A stretch of 64,000 bases of DNA from CBDCNH01 sp965219015 (GTDB lineage Bacteria; Pseudomonadota; Alphaproteobacteria; Rhodobacterales; Rhodobacteraceae), in assembly GCA_965219015.1 (NCBI GenBank), contig CBDCNH010000005.1:558001-622000 (forward strand). The letters are read 5' to 3'. Made by a program: the position numbers and the translations under genes. The notes under the pieces were generated by a model. It had not been told where the DNA came from. It ran no database searches and saw only the letters and a list, made by a program, of their open reading frames with translations. Numbering within the stretch: the stretch's first letter is position 1; every line of letters starts with the position of its first letter. Positions 18,435 through 27,330 of the stretch are shown piece by piece.

Positions 18435-19460
18435 ATGCCCGCCCGCGCGCCCCTGCTGATCGACCTCGACGAGACGCCGCCCGAGGTGACGCCCGCGACC
18501 GCCCCGCCCATCGAGGATGCGGCCGGCGCGCGCGCGCTCCGCACCGTGGCGGTCATCGCGGCCCGCCCGCGGTCGCGCGCGGCGCGCTTCTTCTGGGCGG
18601 CGCTCGGGGCGTTCCTCACCTTCGCGCTCTCGGTCGGCGCCTGGGCCTTCGTCGCCGACCTCCTCGCGCGGAACCCGGTCCTCGGCACCATCGCGGCGGT
18701 GCTGACGGGCGTGCTCGTCCTCGCGACGCTGATCCTCGGGCTCCGCGAGGTCGCGGCCTACACGCGGCTCGGGCGGCTCGACGCGCTCCGGCGGCGCGCG
18801 GAGGCGGCGCACGACGCGGCCGACCTCGTCGCGGCACGGCGCTCGGTGGCCGAGGTGGCGGCGCTCTATGCAGGTCGGCCCGACCTCGCCTGGGGCCGCG
18901 CGCGCCTCGCGGAGCGGGCGGCGGACCAGTTCGACGCCGACGGGGTGCTCGCCCAGGCCGAGGCCGAGCTGATGGCGCCCCTCGACGCCGCCGCGCGGCG
19001 CGAGATCGAGGGGGCCGCGCGGCGCGTCGCGACCGTCACCGCCTTCGTGCCCCTCGCGCTCGCCGACGTGGCGACGGCGCTCTGGGCCAACCTCGCGATG
19101 ATCCGGCGGATCGCCGAGATCTACGGCGGCCGCGGCGGCGCGCTCGGCGCCTGGCGGCTGACGCGGATGGTGCTCGCGCATCTCGTCGGCACCGGCGTCG
19201 TGGCCGTCGGCGACGACCTCGTCCATTCGGTCGCGGGCGGCGGGCTTCTCGCCAAGCTCTCGCGGCGCTTCGGCGAGGGTGTGGTCAACGCGTCGCTGAC
19301 CGCGCGCGTGGGCGTGGCCGCGATGGACGTGTGCCGCCCGCTGCCGTTCCGCGCGCTGCCGCGCCCGCGCGTCACGGCGCTCGTGCAGCGCGCGCTCACC
19401 GGCGCCTTCGCCGCCGCCGCCGAGACCGCGGCGGCCAAGTTTCCGCGCAAAGAGGGATAG
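18435..19460 (+). CDS. ycjF: YcjF-family inner-membrane protein (DUF697)
   Basis: Membrane protein of 341 residues, partner of YcjX. The start at 18435 is best placed after AAAGGA; 18429 is also possible. A cytoplasmic N-terminus (LLIDLDETPPEVTPA) is followed by two hydrophobic segments (FFWAALGAFLTFALSVGAW and TIAAVLTGVLVLATLILGL) and then the conserved C-terminal DUF697 region (VTAFVPLALADVATALWANL, LVGTGVVAVGDDLVHS). It lies 49 bases after ycjX and 3 bases before the next gene, so the three are probably co-transcribed. Function is inferred only as envelope-associated. Confidence 0.85.
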   Translation: MPARAPLLIDLDETPPEVTPATAPPIEDAAGARALRTVAVIAARPRSRAARFFWAALGAFLTFALSVGAWAFVADLLARNPVLGTIAAVLTGVLVLATLILGLREVAAYTRLGRLDALRRRAEAAHDAADLVAARRSVAEVAALYAGRPDLAWGRARLAERAADQFDADGVLAQAEAELMAPLDAAARREIEGAARRVATVTAFVPLALADVATALWANLAMIRRIAEIYGGRGGALGAWRLTRMVLAHLVGTGVVAVGDDLVHSVAGGGLLAKLSRRFGEGVVNASLTARVGVAAMDVCRPLPFRALPRPRVTALVQRALTGAFAAAAETAAAKFPRKEG

Positions 19461-19463
19461 CCG

Positions 19464-21125
19464 ATGGAAAGCCTCGCCGAGGATCTCGCGACGATGGTGC
19501 GCCGCTCGCTCACCGATCACCACGTCGCGCTGATGCGCGGCATCGGCTCCGAACGCGCCTACGCCGACCGTGAGGTGGTGATCGACGCGGGCGTGCCGGT
19601 CGAGCACTTCTTCTACGTGCTCGAGGGCCATGTCGAGATCTTCGACGCCAAGCGCGACGCGCGCATCGGCGAGGCGATGCTGTCGCCGGGCCAGTTCGTC
19701 GGCGGCATCGGCTTCCTCAACGGGGCGGCGAACCTCGTGGCCACGCGCGCCACCGGGCCGGCGCGGCTCCTCCTCGTGCCGCGGCAGGCGATGCTCGACC
19801 TGATGGCGGCCACGCCCGAGATGTCGGACATCGTGGTGTCGGTGTTCGCCGCCCGGCACCGCGCGGCGCTGGAGGCGGGGCGGTCGAGCCTCACGGTCGT
19901 CGGGCCCGGGACCGACCGGCGGGTGCGCGAGGTGGTGGCGTTCGCGGGCCGCAACCGCATCCCCCTGGTGCTGCACGACCCCGCGACGGAAGCGGCGGCG
20001 GCGGTCGCCGAGACCTGTGCCTTCGGCGGCGGCGACGTGCATGTCGTGCTCGGGGGGCACGAGGTGCTCCCGGAGCCCACGCCCGCCGCGATCGCGGCGC
20101 GGCTCGGGCTCGGGCTCCCGGTCGGCGCGGCGCGGACCTACGACGTTGCCATCGTCGGCGGCGGCCCCGCGGGCATCGCGGCGGCGGTCTACGCGGGCGC
20201 CGAAGGGCTCTGCGCCATCGTCGTCGAGGATCTCGCGGTCGGCGGCCAGGCCGGCACCTCGTCGCGGATCGAGAACTACATGGGCTTCCCGACCGGCATC
20301 TCGGGGGGCGACCTCTGCTGGCGCGGCGAGGTGCAGGCGATGAAGTTCGGCACCCGCTTCGCGATCCCGCACCGCGTCGAGCGGCTCGCGGACCGTGACG
20401 GCATGTTCGAGCTCACGCTCGCGGGCGGCGGCTCGGTCAGCGCGCGCGCCATCGTGGTGGCGACGGGGGTGCAGTACGTCCGGCTCGACATCCCGCGGCT
20501 CCCGCACTTCGAGGGCGCGGGCATCTACTACGCCGCGACCGACGTGGAGGCGCGCTACTGCCGCGACACGGACGCGGTGGTGATCGGCGGCGGCAACTCG
20601 GCGGGGCAGGCGGCGATGTTCCTCTGCCGCTCGGCGGGCCACGTGCATCTTCTGGTGCGCGGCTCGAGCCTCGCCGCGTCGATGTCGAGCTACCTCCGCG
20701 ACCGGCTCGAGCGCGATCCCGCGATCACCATCCACTACGACACCGCGATGACCGCGCTCCACGGTGACGACGCGCTCGACGGCATCACCGTCCGGAACCG
20801 GGAGACCGGCGCCGACGCCCGCATCGACACCCGTGCCGTGTTCGTGATGGTCGGCGCCGCGCCCAACACCGGCTGGCTCCGCGACTGCGTGGCGCTCGAC
20901 GGCAAGGGCTTTGTGCTGACCGGCACCGACGCGGGCGCCGAGGACCAGTTCGCGACCTCGCGGCCCGGCGTCTTCGCGGTCGGCGACGTGCGCGCGGGAT
21001 CGGTGAAGCGCGTGGCCTCCTCGGTCGGCGAGGGCTCGGTCGTGATCGCCCAGGTCTGGCAGCACGTGCTGGGGCAGGACCGCGCCGCGCCTGCGGCTGG
21101 ACGGGAGAAGGTGGCGGCCGTATAA
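19464..21125 (+). CDS. Cyclic-nucleotide-binding domain fused to thioredoxin-reductase-like flavoprotein
   Basis: Fusion protein of 553 residues. Residues about 15-135 match a cyclic-nucleotide-binding beta-roll (VVIDAGVPVEHFFYVLEGHV, LSPGQFVGGIGFLNGAANL). Residues about 140-225 are a linker resembling a degenerate thioredoxin-like domain (RNRIPLVLHDP). From residue 227 a two-dinucleotide-domain flavoprotein follows: YDVAIVGGGPAGIAAAVY for FAD, AVVIGGGNSAGQAAMF for NAD(P)H, and GVFAVGDVRAGSVKR at the FAD end. The redox CxxC expected between the two halves is replaced by YYAATDVEARYC, so it cannot act as ordinary thioredoxin reductase. It starts 3 bases after ycjF. Similar cNMP-TrxR proteins exist, but their electron acceptor is not established. 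Confidence 0.85.
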   Translation: MESLAEDLATMVRRSLTDHHVALMRGIGSERAYADREVVIDAGVPVEHFFYVLEGHVEIFDAKRDARIGEAMLSPGQFVGGIGFLNGAANLVATRATGPARLLLVPRQAMLDLMAATPEMSDIVVSVFAARHRAALEAGRSSLTVVGPGTDRRVREVVAFAGRNRIPLVLHDPATEAAAAVAETCAFGGGDVHVVLGGHEVLPEPTPAAIAARLGLGLPVGAARTYDVAIVGGGPAGIAAAVYAGAEGLCAIVVEDLAVGGQAGTSSRIENYMGFPTGISGGDLCWRGEVQAMKFGTRFAIPHRVERLADRDGMFELTLAGGGSVSARAIVVATGVQYVRLDIPRLPHFEGAGIYYAATDVEARYCRDTDAVVIGGGNSAGQAAMFLCRSAGHVHLLVRGSSLAASMSSYLRDRLERDPAITIHYDTAMTALHGDDALDGITVRNRETGADARIDTRAVFVMVGAAPNTGWLRDCVALDGKGFVLTGTDAGAEDQFATSRPGVFAVGDVRAGSVKRVASSVGEGSVVIAQVWQHVLGQDRAAPAAGREKVAAV

Positions 21126-21157
21126 GCCCCGGCGATGCGCGGCGAGGCGAAGCTCAC

Positions 21158-21206
21158 GGGGCGAATTAGTTAGCCGGCGGCCCCGATCCGGCCGCCGGTT
21201 CGCCCC
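21158..21206 (+). promoter_or_regulatory. Nested inverted repeats upstream of ileS
   Basis: An inner stem CCGGCGGCC (21174-21182) pairs with GGCCGCCGG (21190-21198) over a 7-base loop. An outer stem GGGGCGAA (21158-21165) pairs perfectly with TTCGCCCC (21199-21206), leaving an 8-base bulge on the left. The structure ends 27 bases before the chosen ileS start. It may be a terminator for the upstream operon without a T-run, or a structured ileS leader. No T-box features were seen. Confidence 0.45.
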
Positions 21207-21233
21207 ATGCCATGCACCGCCCCGAGGACCGCC

Positions 21234-24142
21234 ATGCCCGCCGACACCGTACCCGACGCCGCCCCCGACTACCGCGAGACGCTGTTCCTGCCCGAGACCG
21301 ACTTCCCGATGCGCGCGGGCCTGCCGCAGCGCGAGCCCGGATGGCTCGCGCGCTGGGAGGCGATGGGCATCTATGACCGGCTCCGCGAGAAGCCGGGGCG
21401 CACTCCCTTCGTGCTCCACGACGGGCCGCCCTATGCCAACGGGCACCTTCACATCGGCCACGCGCTCAACAAGATCCTGAAGGACATGGTGGTGCGCTCG
21501 CGGCAGATGATGGGCTTTGATGCCCGCTACGTGCCGGGCTGGGACTGCCACGGCCTGCCGATCGAGTGGAAGATCGAGGAGGCCTACCGCGCGAAGGGTC
21601 TCGACAAGGACGCGGTGCCGGTCGTCGAGTTCCGCCAGGAATGCCGTCGCTTCGCCGCGGGCTGGGTCGACGTGCAGCGCGACGAGTTCCGCCGCCTCGG
21701 CGTCACCGGCGCGTGGGACCGGCCGTACCTGACGATGGACCACGCCGCCGAGGCGACCATCGCGGCGGAGTTCCAGACCTTCCTGATGAACGGCGCGCTC
21801 TACCAGGGCTCGAAGCCGGTGATGTGGTCCCCCGTCGAGCGCACCGCGCTCGCCGAGGCCGAGGTCGAGTACCACGACACCACGAGTCATCAGGTGTGGG
21901 TCGTTTTCGGGGTAGCGGCGGGCGCGCCGCGGCATCTTGAAGGCGCGCGCGTGGTGATCTGGACGACGACGCCGTGGACGATCCCGCAGAACCGTGCAGT
22001 CGCGTTCAACCCCGCGATCTCCTACGGCGTCTACGAGGTCACGGGGCGGCCCGAGGGCAGCGCCGCGCGGATCGGCGCGCGCTATCTCCTCGCCGACGCG
22101 CGGGCCGACGACGCCCTCGCGCGGCGAAGCTCGACGTCTCGATGGTGCGGCGACTGGGAGACGTGCCGGCCAGCGACCTTGAGAAGCTCAATCTGGCCCA
22201 CCCCTTCCGCGGCCTCGACGGCGCGGGCGGCGAATGGGACTACGACGTCCCCCTCCTCCCCGGCGCGCACGTCACCGACGACGCGGGCACCGGGTTCGTG
22301 CATACCGCGCCGAGCCACGGCGACGACGACTATGCGCTGGGCGTGAAGCACGGGCTCGCGATGACCTACAACGTCGGGCCGGACGGCGCCTACCGCGCGG
22401 ACCTGCCGCTCTTCGGCGGGCAGGCCATCGTCGCGGCGGACGGCGCGGAGGGCCCGGCCAACGTCAGCGTGATCCGTGCGTTGGCCGGCGCGGGCGCGCT
22501 CTTCGCGAAGGGCAAGCTCCGGCACTCCTACCCCCATTCCTGGCGCTCGAAGGCGCCGCTCATCTACCGCAACACGCCGCAGTGGTTCGCCGCCATCGAC
22601 CGCCCGCTCGGCGACGGGCGGGACGCCTACGGCACCACGATCCGCACCCGCGCGCTGACCTCGATCGACGCGCTCGTCGAGTGGACGCCGCGGTCGGGGC
22701 GCAACCGGCTCCACGCGATGATCGCCGCGCGCCCCGACTGGGTGCTGTCGCGGCAGCGCGCCTGGGGCGTGCCGCTCACCTGCTTCACGCGGCGCGGCGC
22801 CCGGCCCGACGACGACGGGTTCCTCCTCCGCGACGAGGCCGTCAACGCGCGCATCCTCGAGGCCTTCCGCGCCGAGGGCGCCGACGCCTGGTACGCGCCG
22901 GGCGCCAAGGCGCGCTTCCTCGCGCCCGAGCACGACCCCGAGGCCTGGGACCAGGTCACGGACATCCTCGACGTGTGGTTCGACAGCGGCTCGACGCACG
23001 CCTTCGTGCTCCGCGACCGGCCCGACGGCGCGCCCGAGGGCATCGCCGACCTCTACCTCGAGGGCACCGACCAGCACCGCGGCTGGTTCCACTCGTCGCT
23101 GCTGGAGGCCTGCGGCACCACGGGCCGCGCGCCCTACCGGGGCGTGCTCACGCACGGCTTCACGCTCGACGAGAAGGGCCTGAAGATGTCGAAATCCGTC
23201 GGCAACACCGTCGCCCCCGCGACGGTGGTGGCCGAGTACGGCGCCGACATCCTGCGGCTCTGGGTGGCGCAGTCGGACTACACGGCGGACCTCCGGATCG
23301 GGAAGGAGATTTTGAAGGGCGTCGCCGACGGCTATCGGCGGCTCCGGAACGCGCTGCGTTTCGTGCTCGGCAACCTTGCGGGCTTCGCCGACGCCGAGCG
23401 GCTCCCCGTGGCGGAGATGCCCGAGCTCGAGGCTTGGGTGCTGCACCGGCTCGCCGTCCTCGACGGCGAGGTGCGCGCGGGCTACGCGGCCTATGACTTC
23501 CAGGGCGTGTTCCAGCGCGTATTCGCCTTCGCGACCTCGGACCTGTCGGCGTTCTGGTTCGACGTGCGGAAGGACGCGCTCTACTGCGATGCGGCGGGTA
23601 GCCTGCGCCGCCGGGCGGTGCGGACGGTGCTCGACCACCTCTGGGCGCGGCTCGCGACCTGGCTCGCGCCGGTGCTGCCGTTCACGATGGAGGACGTGTG
23701 GCTCGCGCGCCGCGACGGCTCGGTGCATCTCGAGGACTTCCCCGCCACGCCGCCCGAGTGGCGCTCCGATGCGCTCGGCGCGCGCTGGGCGCGGCTCCGC
23801 GACGCGCGGCGCGTGGTGACGGCGGCGCTCGAGGTCGAGCGCGCGGCCAAGGTCATCGGCGCGAGCCTCGAAGCGCGGCCCGAGGTCTGGTTCGACGACG
23901 CGGCGCTCCTCGCCGAGGCCGGGGCCGCCGCCTTCGACGACCTCTGCATCACCTCGGGCATCGCGCTCGCGGCGGGCCCTGGCCCCGCGTCTGCGTTCCG
24001 CCTCGCCGACGTGCCGGGCGTCGCGGTCGCGTTCCATCCCGCGACGGGCGAGAAGTGCCTGCGCTGCTGGAAGATCCTCCCCGACGTCGGCACCCACGCC
24101 CACCCCGGCACCTGCGCCCGCTGCGACGCGGCGCTGGGCTAG
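21234..24142 (+). CDS. ileS: Isoleucyl-tRNA synthetase, interrupted by an apparent frameshift
   Basis: Class I synthetase that charges tRNA-Ile. With one base restored the product would be about 969 residues, normal for the family. The HIGH motif is in PYANGHLHIGHALNKILKDM, the tRNA/active-site segment in GWDCHGLPIEWKIE, KMSKS in GLKMSKSVGNTVAPATVV, and a C-terminal zinc site in EKCLRCWKILPDVG plus CARCDAALG. The frame breaks at about 22115-22126: the first frame reads DDALARR and goes astray, and the second resumes at AAKLDVSMVRRLGDVP, so one base is missing in a CG-rich run. As this gene is normally essential, a sequence error is likely. Start 21234 follows GAGGA; 21207 is an alternative. 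Confidence 0.92.
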
Positions 24143-24849
24143 CGCAGACGCGCGCCCACGCGGCCCTCGGGGACGACCTGCTGCGCGATGCCGGCGCCCA
24201 CGAGGTAGAGGCTGGTGACGACCAGGCCCCAGTGCGCCCAGCTCGCCGCGTCGAACTGCACCAGCGCCGCCCAGCCGGCGAAGAACGTCCACGCCGCGGC
24301 CATCGGCAGCGACAGCCCGCGCCAGCGCTCGGTGCGGACGGGGTGGATGAACTTCAGCCGCGTGAACATCGCGCCCGCGAGCACGACGACGATGGCAAGC
24401 ACGATCCAGAAGTCGGGCTTCAGCGAGAAGAGCACGATCACCACCATGTTCCAGCACGCCGGGAAGCCCGCGAAGGAGTTGTCCTTCGTCTTCATGCGGG
24501 TGTCGGCGAAGTAGAGGACCGAGGCGAAGGTGATGACGATGATCGCGATCCACCCCGTCCAGCCCGGCAGCAGCCCCGAACTGAAGAGCGCGTAGGCGGG
24601 GATGAACACGTAGGTAAGATAGTCGATGATGAGGTCGAGGAGCACGCCGTCGATCTGGGCCGCGTAGCGGCGCACGTCGTAGCGGCGCGCGAGCGGGCCG
24701 TCGACGCCATCGACGAGGAACGCGACGACGAGCCAGAAGAACATCAGGCTCCACTTCGCCTCGACCGCGGCGAGCATCGCGAGCATGGCCACGACCGCGC
24801 CGGTCGCGGTCAGGAGGTGGACGAGGTAGGCGCGCCAGGCTTGGGTCAT
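24139..24849 (-). CDS. pcs: Phosphatidylcholine synthase
   Basis: Integral-membrane CDP-alcohol phosphotransferase of 236 residues that condenses choline with CDP-diacylglycerol to give phosphatidylcholine, a pathway found in alphaproteobacteria and some symbionts and pathogens. The start MTQAWRAYLVHLLTATGAVV at 24849 is the family's usual N-terminus. The metal-binding motif is spread over VDGVDGPLARRYDVRR and GVLLDLIIDYLTY, with the aspartates spaced as in Pcs rather than as in PgsA. About seven to eight hydrophobic segments are visible. It overlaps the ileS stop by four bases on the opposite strand. Confidence 0.9.
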   Translation of the reverse strand: MTQAWRAYLVHLLTATGAVVAMLAMLAAVEAKWSLMFFWLVVAFLVDGVDGPLARRYDVRRYAAQIDGVLLDLIIDYLTYVFIPAYALFSSGLLPGWTGWIAIIVITFASVLYFADTRMKTKDNSFAGFPACWNMVVIVLFSLKPDFWIVLAIVVVLAGAMFTRLKFIHPVRTERWRGLSLPMAAAWTFFAGWAALVQFDAASWAHWGLVVTSLYLVGAGIAQQVVPEGRVGARLR

Positions 24850-24884
24850 CCGACCGTCTTGTCGGAATTGGCCCGTCCGCGCAA

Positions 24885-25772
24885 TCACGCGCGCGGATGG
24901 GCCGCCGCGTAGGCCGCCATCAGATGCGCGGTGCTGACCGCGGTGTAGCCCTGCGTGGTCGAGAGCGAGGCATGGCCGAGGAGCTCCTGGATCGTCCGGA
25001 GGTCGCCGCCCGCCTCGAGGAGATGCGTCGCGAACGAGTGCCGGAGCGCATGTGGCGTGGCGGTCGCGGGCAGGCCGAGCCGGCCGCGGGCGTTCTCCAT
25101 CGCGAGGGCGACGATGCGCGGCGAAAGCGGGCCGCCACGGGCGCCGCGAAAGAGCGCGCCGTCGCGCGGGATCGGATGCGGGCAGATCGCCGCGTAGGCC
25201 GTGACCGCCTGCGCGACGACGGGAAGCACCGGAACGAGACGGGTGCGCCCGCCCTTGCCGGTGATGCGGAGCGTGGCGGGAAGCGGCACCGCGGCGCCCG
25301 TCAGCGCCAGCGCCTCGGAGATGCGGAGCCCGGCGCCCCAGAGGAGCGTCAGCACGGCCGTATCGCGCGCCTTTATCCACGGCGCGCGCGGGGTCGCGCC
25401 GACGGTCGCGATGGTCGCGGCGGCGGCGTCCGGGCTCAGCGGGCGCGGCAGGCTGCGGCGGTAGCGCGGGTGCCGCGTGGCAAGGAGCGCCGTGGGGTCG
25501 CCGCCGGTGCGCTCGGCTTGCCAGCGCACGAAGCTCTTCACCGCCGAGAGCGCGCGCGACAACGACCGTGGCGCGAGCCCGCGGGCGTGCTCGGCGGCCA
25601 TCCAGGCGCGCAGATCCTGGCGCGTGATTGCCGCCGTCTCGCCGCCGTGGTGGCGGTTCCGGAACGCGAGGAAGCCGCCGACATCGCGCGCATAGGCGGT
25701 GACGGTGTGCGCCGCCGCCCCTTCGACGCCGCTCAGACCGTCGAGCCAGGCGGCAAGGTCGTCCGCGCTCAC
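24885..25772 (-). CDS. xerC: Tyrosine recombinase XerC
   Basis: Site-specific recombinase of 295 residues that with XerD resolves chromosome dimers at dif. The GTG at 25772 is taken as start because it overlaps the stop of the DUF484 gene (GTGA) and gives the normal length. The N-terminal core-binding domain includes AWLDGLSGVEGAAAHTVTAY. Catalytic residues are visible in order: R in LLWGAGLRISEAL, K in ITGKGGRTR, H and R in TPHALRHSFATHLL, H in LLGHASLSTTQ and the nucleophile Y in GYTAVS. Co-location with DUF484 supports housekeeping XerC rather than a phage integrase. Confidence 0.92.
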   Translation of the reverse strand: MSADDLAAWLDGLSGVEGAAAHTVTAYARDVGGFLAFRNRHHGGETAAITRQDLRAWMAAEHARGLAPRSLSRALSAVKSFVRWQAERTGGDPTALLATRHPRYRRSLPRPLSPDAAAATIATVGATPRAPWIKARDTAVLTLLWGAGLRISEALALTGAAVPLPATLRITGKGGRTRLVPVLPVVAQAVTAYAAICPHPIPRDGALFRGARGGPLSPRIVALAMENARGRLGLPATATPHALRHSFATHLLEAGGDLRTIQELLGHASLSTTQGYTAVSTAHLMAAYAAAHPRA

Positions 25773-26461
25773 GCGAGCCAGCGCCGGACGGTCCGTTCGA
25801 ACACGCCGGCGAAGAACGCCAGCAGATCGGTGCCCTGGCCGGGGCGGAAGCTCGCAGGGTCGCACGAGCCCATCGCGAGCAGCGCCGAGAGCCGGTCGCC
25901 GCCGAGGTCGAGCGGCATCAACGCCTCGGAGGCGATGCGGAGGCCAGGGGTGCCCATCAGCGCCGCGGTCGCGGGCACCGCCCGGCGGAGGCCCACGGGC
26001 CGGCGGATGCGCCCCGGTCCGGCGTAGCGGGTCACGAAGCCCTCCGGCGCGATGTGCAGGACGCTGCCGCCGAGGTGGGCGATGCGGCTGTCGCCTTCCT
26101 CGACGACGAGGCGGATCGCGTCGAGCCGGAGCACGTCGGCCACCGTTCCGCCGAGCGTGGCGAGGAAGCCCGCGAAGTCCGCCGGCGCCATCAGCTCGAG
26201 GATCGCGCGATGCACCTGGCTCGTCCCCGCGATGGTGTCGTAGGCCGCGGCGATCACCGTGCGGTGGGTGTCCTCGAGCTGCCCGAGCCGCGACTCGAGC
26301 CGGTCCATCGCGACGCCGCGCAGATCGACGACGTTGCCGCCCTTCCGGCGGTCGTCCGCGGCGACGAGCGCGCGCATCACCTCCGCGTCCGCCAGGATCG
26401 CCTCGGGGTCCGCGATGATGCGCTCGCGGACCGCGTCGCGCGCGAAGTTCGTGTCTGCCAT
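25769..26461 (-). CDS. DUF484 family protein
   Basis: Cytoplasmic protein of 230 residues of the DUF484 family, which is commonly encoded directly before xerC in proteobacteria. The N-terminal helical part contains IIADPEAILADAEVMRAL and VVDLRGVAMDRLESRLGQLE, the latter likely a coiled coil. The C-terminal half has a GAF-like character (RLVVEEGDSRIAHLGGS, LGGDRLSALLAMGSCDPASF). No catalytic motif was seen. It is translationally coupled to xerC; its function is unknown, though a role with the recombinase is a reasonable guess from synteny. Confidence 0.88.
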   Translation of the reverse strand: MADTNFARDAVRERIIADPEAILADAEVMRALVAADDRRKGGNVVDLRGVAMDRLESRLGQLEDTHRTVIAAAYDTIAGTSQVHRAILELMAPADFAGFLATLGGTVADVLRLDAIRLVVEEGDSRIAHLGGSVLHIAPEGFVTRYAGPGRIRRPVGLRRAVPATAALMGTPGLRIASEALMPLDLGGDRLSALLAMGSCDPASFRPGQGTDLLAFFAGVFERTVRRWLA

Positions 26462-26559
26462 GCCCTGTCCTCTGCTCGCCTCGATCCGGGTCTTTTGCCC
26501 GGCAGGAGGGTGGGTTACGCCGCGAAGCTCATGCCTCGCGTCGCGACCCTAGCGCGGGC

Positions 26560-27213
26560 TCAGAGGATTTTCTGCCCCGTCTTTTCCCAATCTTTCAGGA
26601 ATGTGGCAATTCCGGCATCCGTGAGCGGGTGGTGCGCCAGCTTGCGGATCACGTCGGGCGGCGCGGTCATCACGTCGGCGCCGATGCGGGCGGCCTCGGC
26701 GACGTGGTTCGCGGTGCGGATCGAGGCCGCGAGGATCTGCGTCTTGAAGTCGTAGTTGTCGTAGATCGTGCGGATGTCGGAGATCAGCTCCATGCCGTCG
26801 ACGTTGATGTCGTCGAGCCGGCCGATGAAGGGCGAGATGAACGTGGCCCCTGCCTTCGCCGCGAGAAGCGCCTGGTTCGCCGCGAAGCAGAGCGTCACGT
26901 TGACCATCGTGCCCTCGTCGGTGAGCACCTTGCAGGCCTTGAGCCCGGCCCAGGTCAGCGGCACCTTGACGGCGACGTTGGGCGCGATCTTGGCGAGCTT
27001 GCGGCCCTCGGCGAGCATGTCGTCGGCTTCGAGCGCCGTCACCTCGGCGGAGACCGGTCCGGGCACCACGCCGCAGATCTCCTCGACCACTTCGAGGAAG
27101 TTGCCGCCCGACTTCATGATGAGCGACGGGTTGGTGGTCACGCCGTCGACCATGCCAAGCTCGTGAAGCTCGCGGATCGCGCCGATGTCGGCGGTATCGA
27201 CGAAGAATTTCAT
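26560..27213 (-). CDS. fsa: Fructose-6-phosphate aldolase / transaldolase family
   Basis: Short-form transaldolase of 217 residues. The family N-terminus MKFFVDTADIGAIRELHELG and GVTTNPSLI are clear. K83 in NVAVKVPLTWAG is the expected Schiff-base lysine, and QILAASIRTANHV is the conserved C-terminal segment. Members of this subfamily are either transaldolases of the pentose phosphate pathway or fructose-6-phosphate aldolases, and sequence reading cannot separate them with confidence. The gene is divergent from priA with a 117-base spacer and sits upstream of DUF484/xerC, a common Rhodobacterales order. Confidence 0.88.
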   Translation of the reverse strand: MKFFVDTADIGAIRELHELGMVDGVTTNPSLIMKSGGNFLEVVEEICGVVPGPVSAEVTALEADDMLAEGRKLAKIAPNVAVKVPLTWAGLKACKVLTDEGTMVNVTLCFAANQALLAAKAGATFISPFIGRLDDINVDGMELISDIRTIYDNYDFKTQILAASIRTANHVAEAARIGADVMTAPPDVIRKLAHHPLTDAGIATFLKDWEKTGQKIL

Positions 27214-27330
27214 GTCCGGGATCCTTTCGGAGGGGGCGGGCCGGGTTGCAGGCCGGGAGCGGCGCCGTCATATCGGGCGCAGTCATATCGCAGGTCGGCG
27301 GGGGGATGAACCCGCAAAGCGGAGGCCGCG

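Noticed and set aside
19464..21125. Ordinary thioredoxin reductase
   Set aside because: The CxxC motif is absent and an N-terminal cyclic-nucleotide-binding domain is present.
21158..21206. T-box riboswitch before ileS
   Set aside because: No specifier loop or T-box sequence, and T-boxes are not expected in alphaproteobacteria.
24885..25772. Phage or integron integrase
   Set aside because: Gene order with DUF484 and priA, normal length and no att-like repeats or cargo point to housekeeping XerC.
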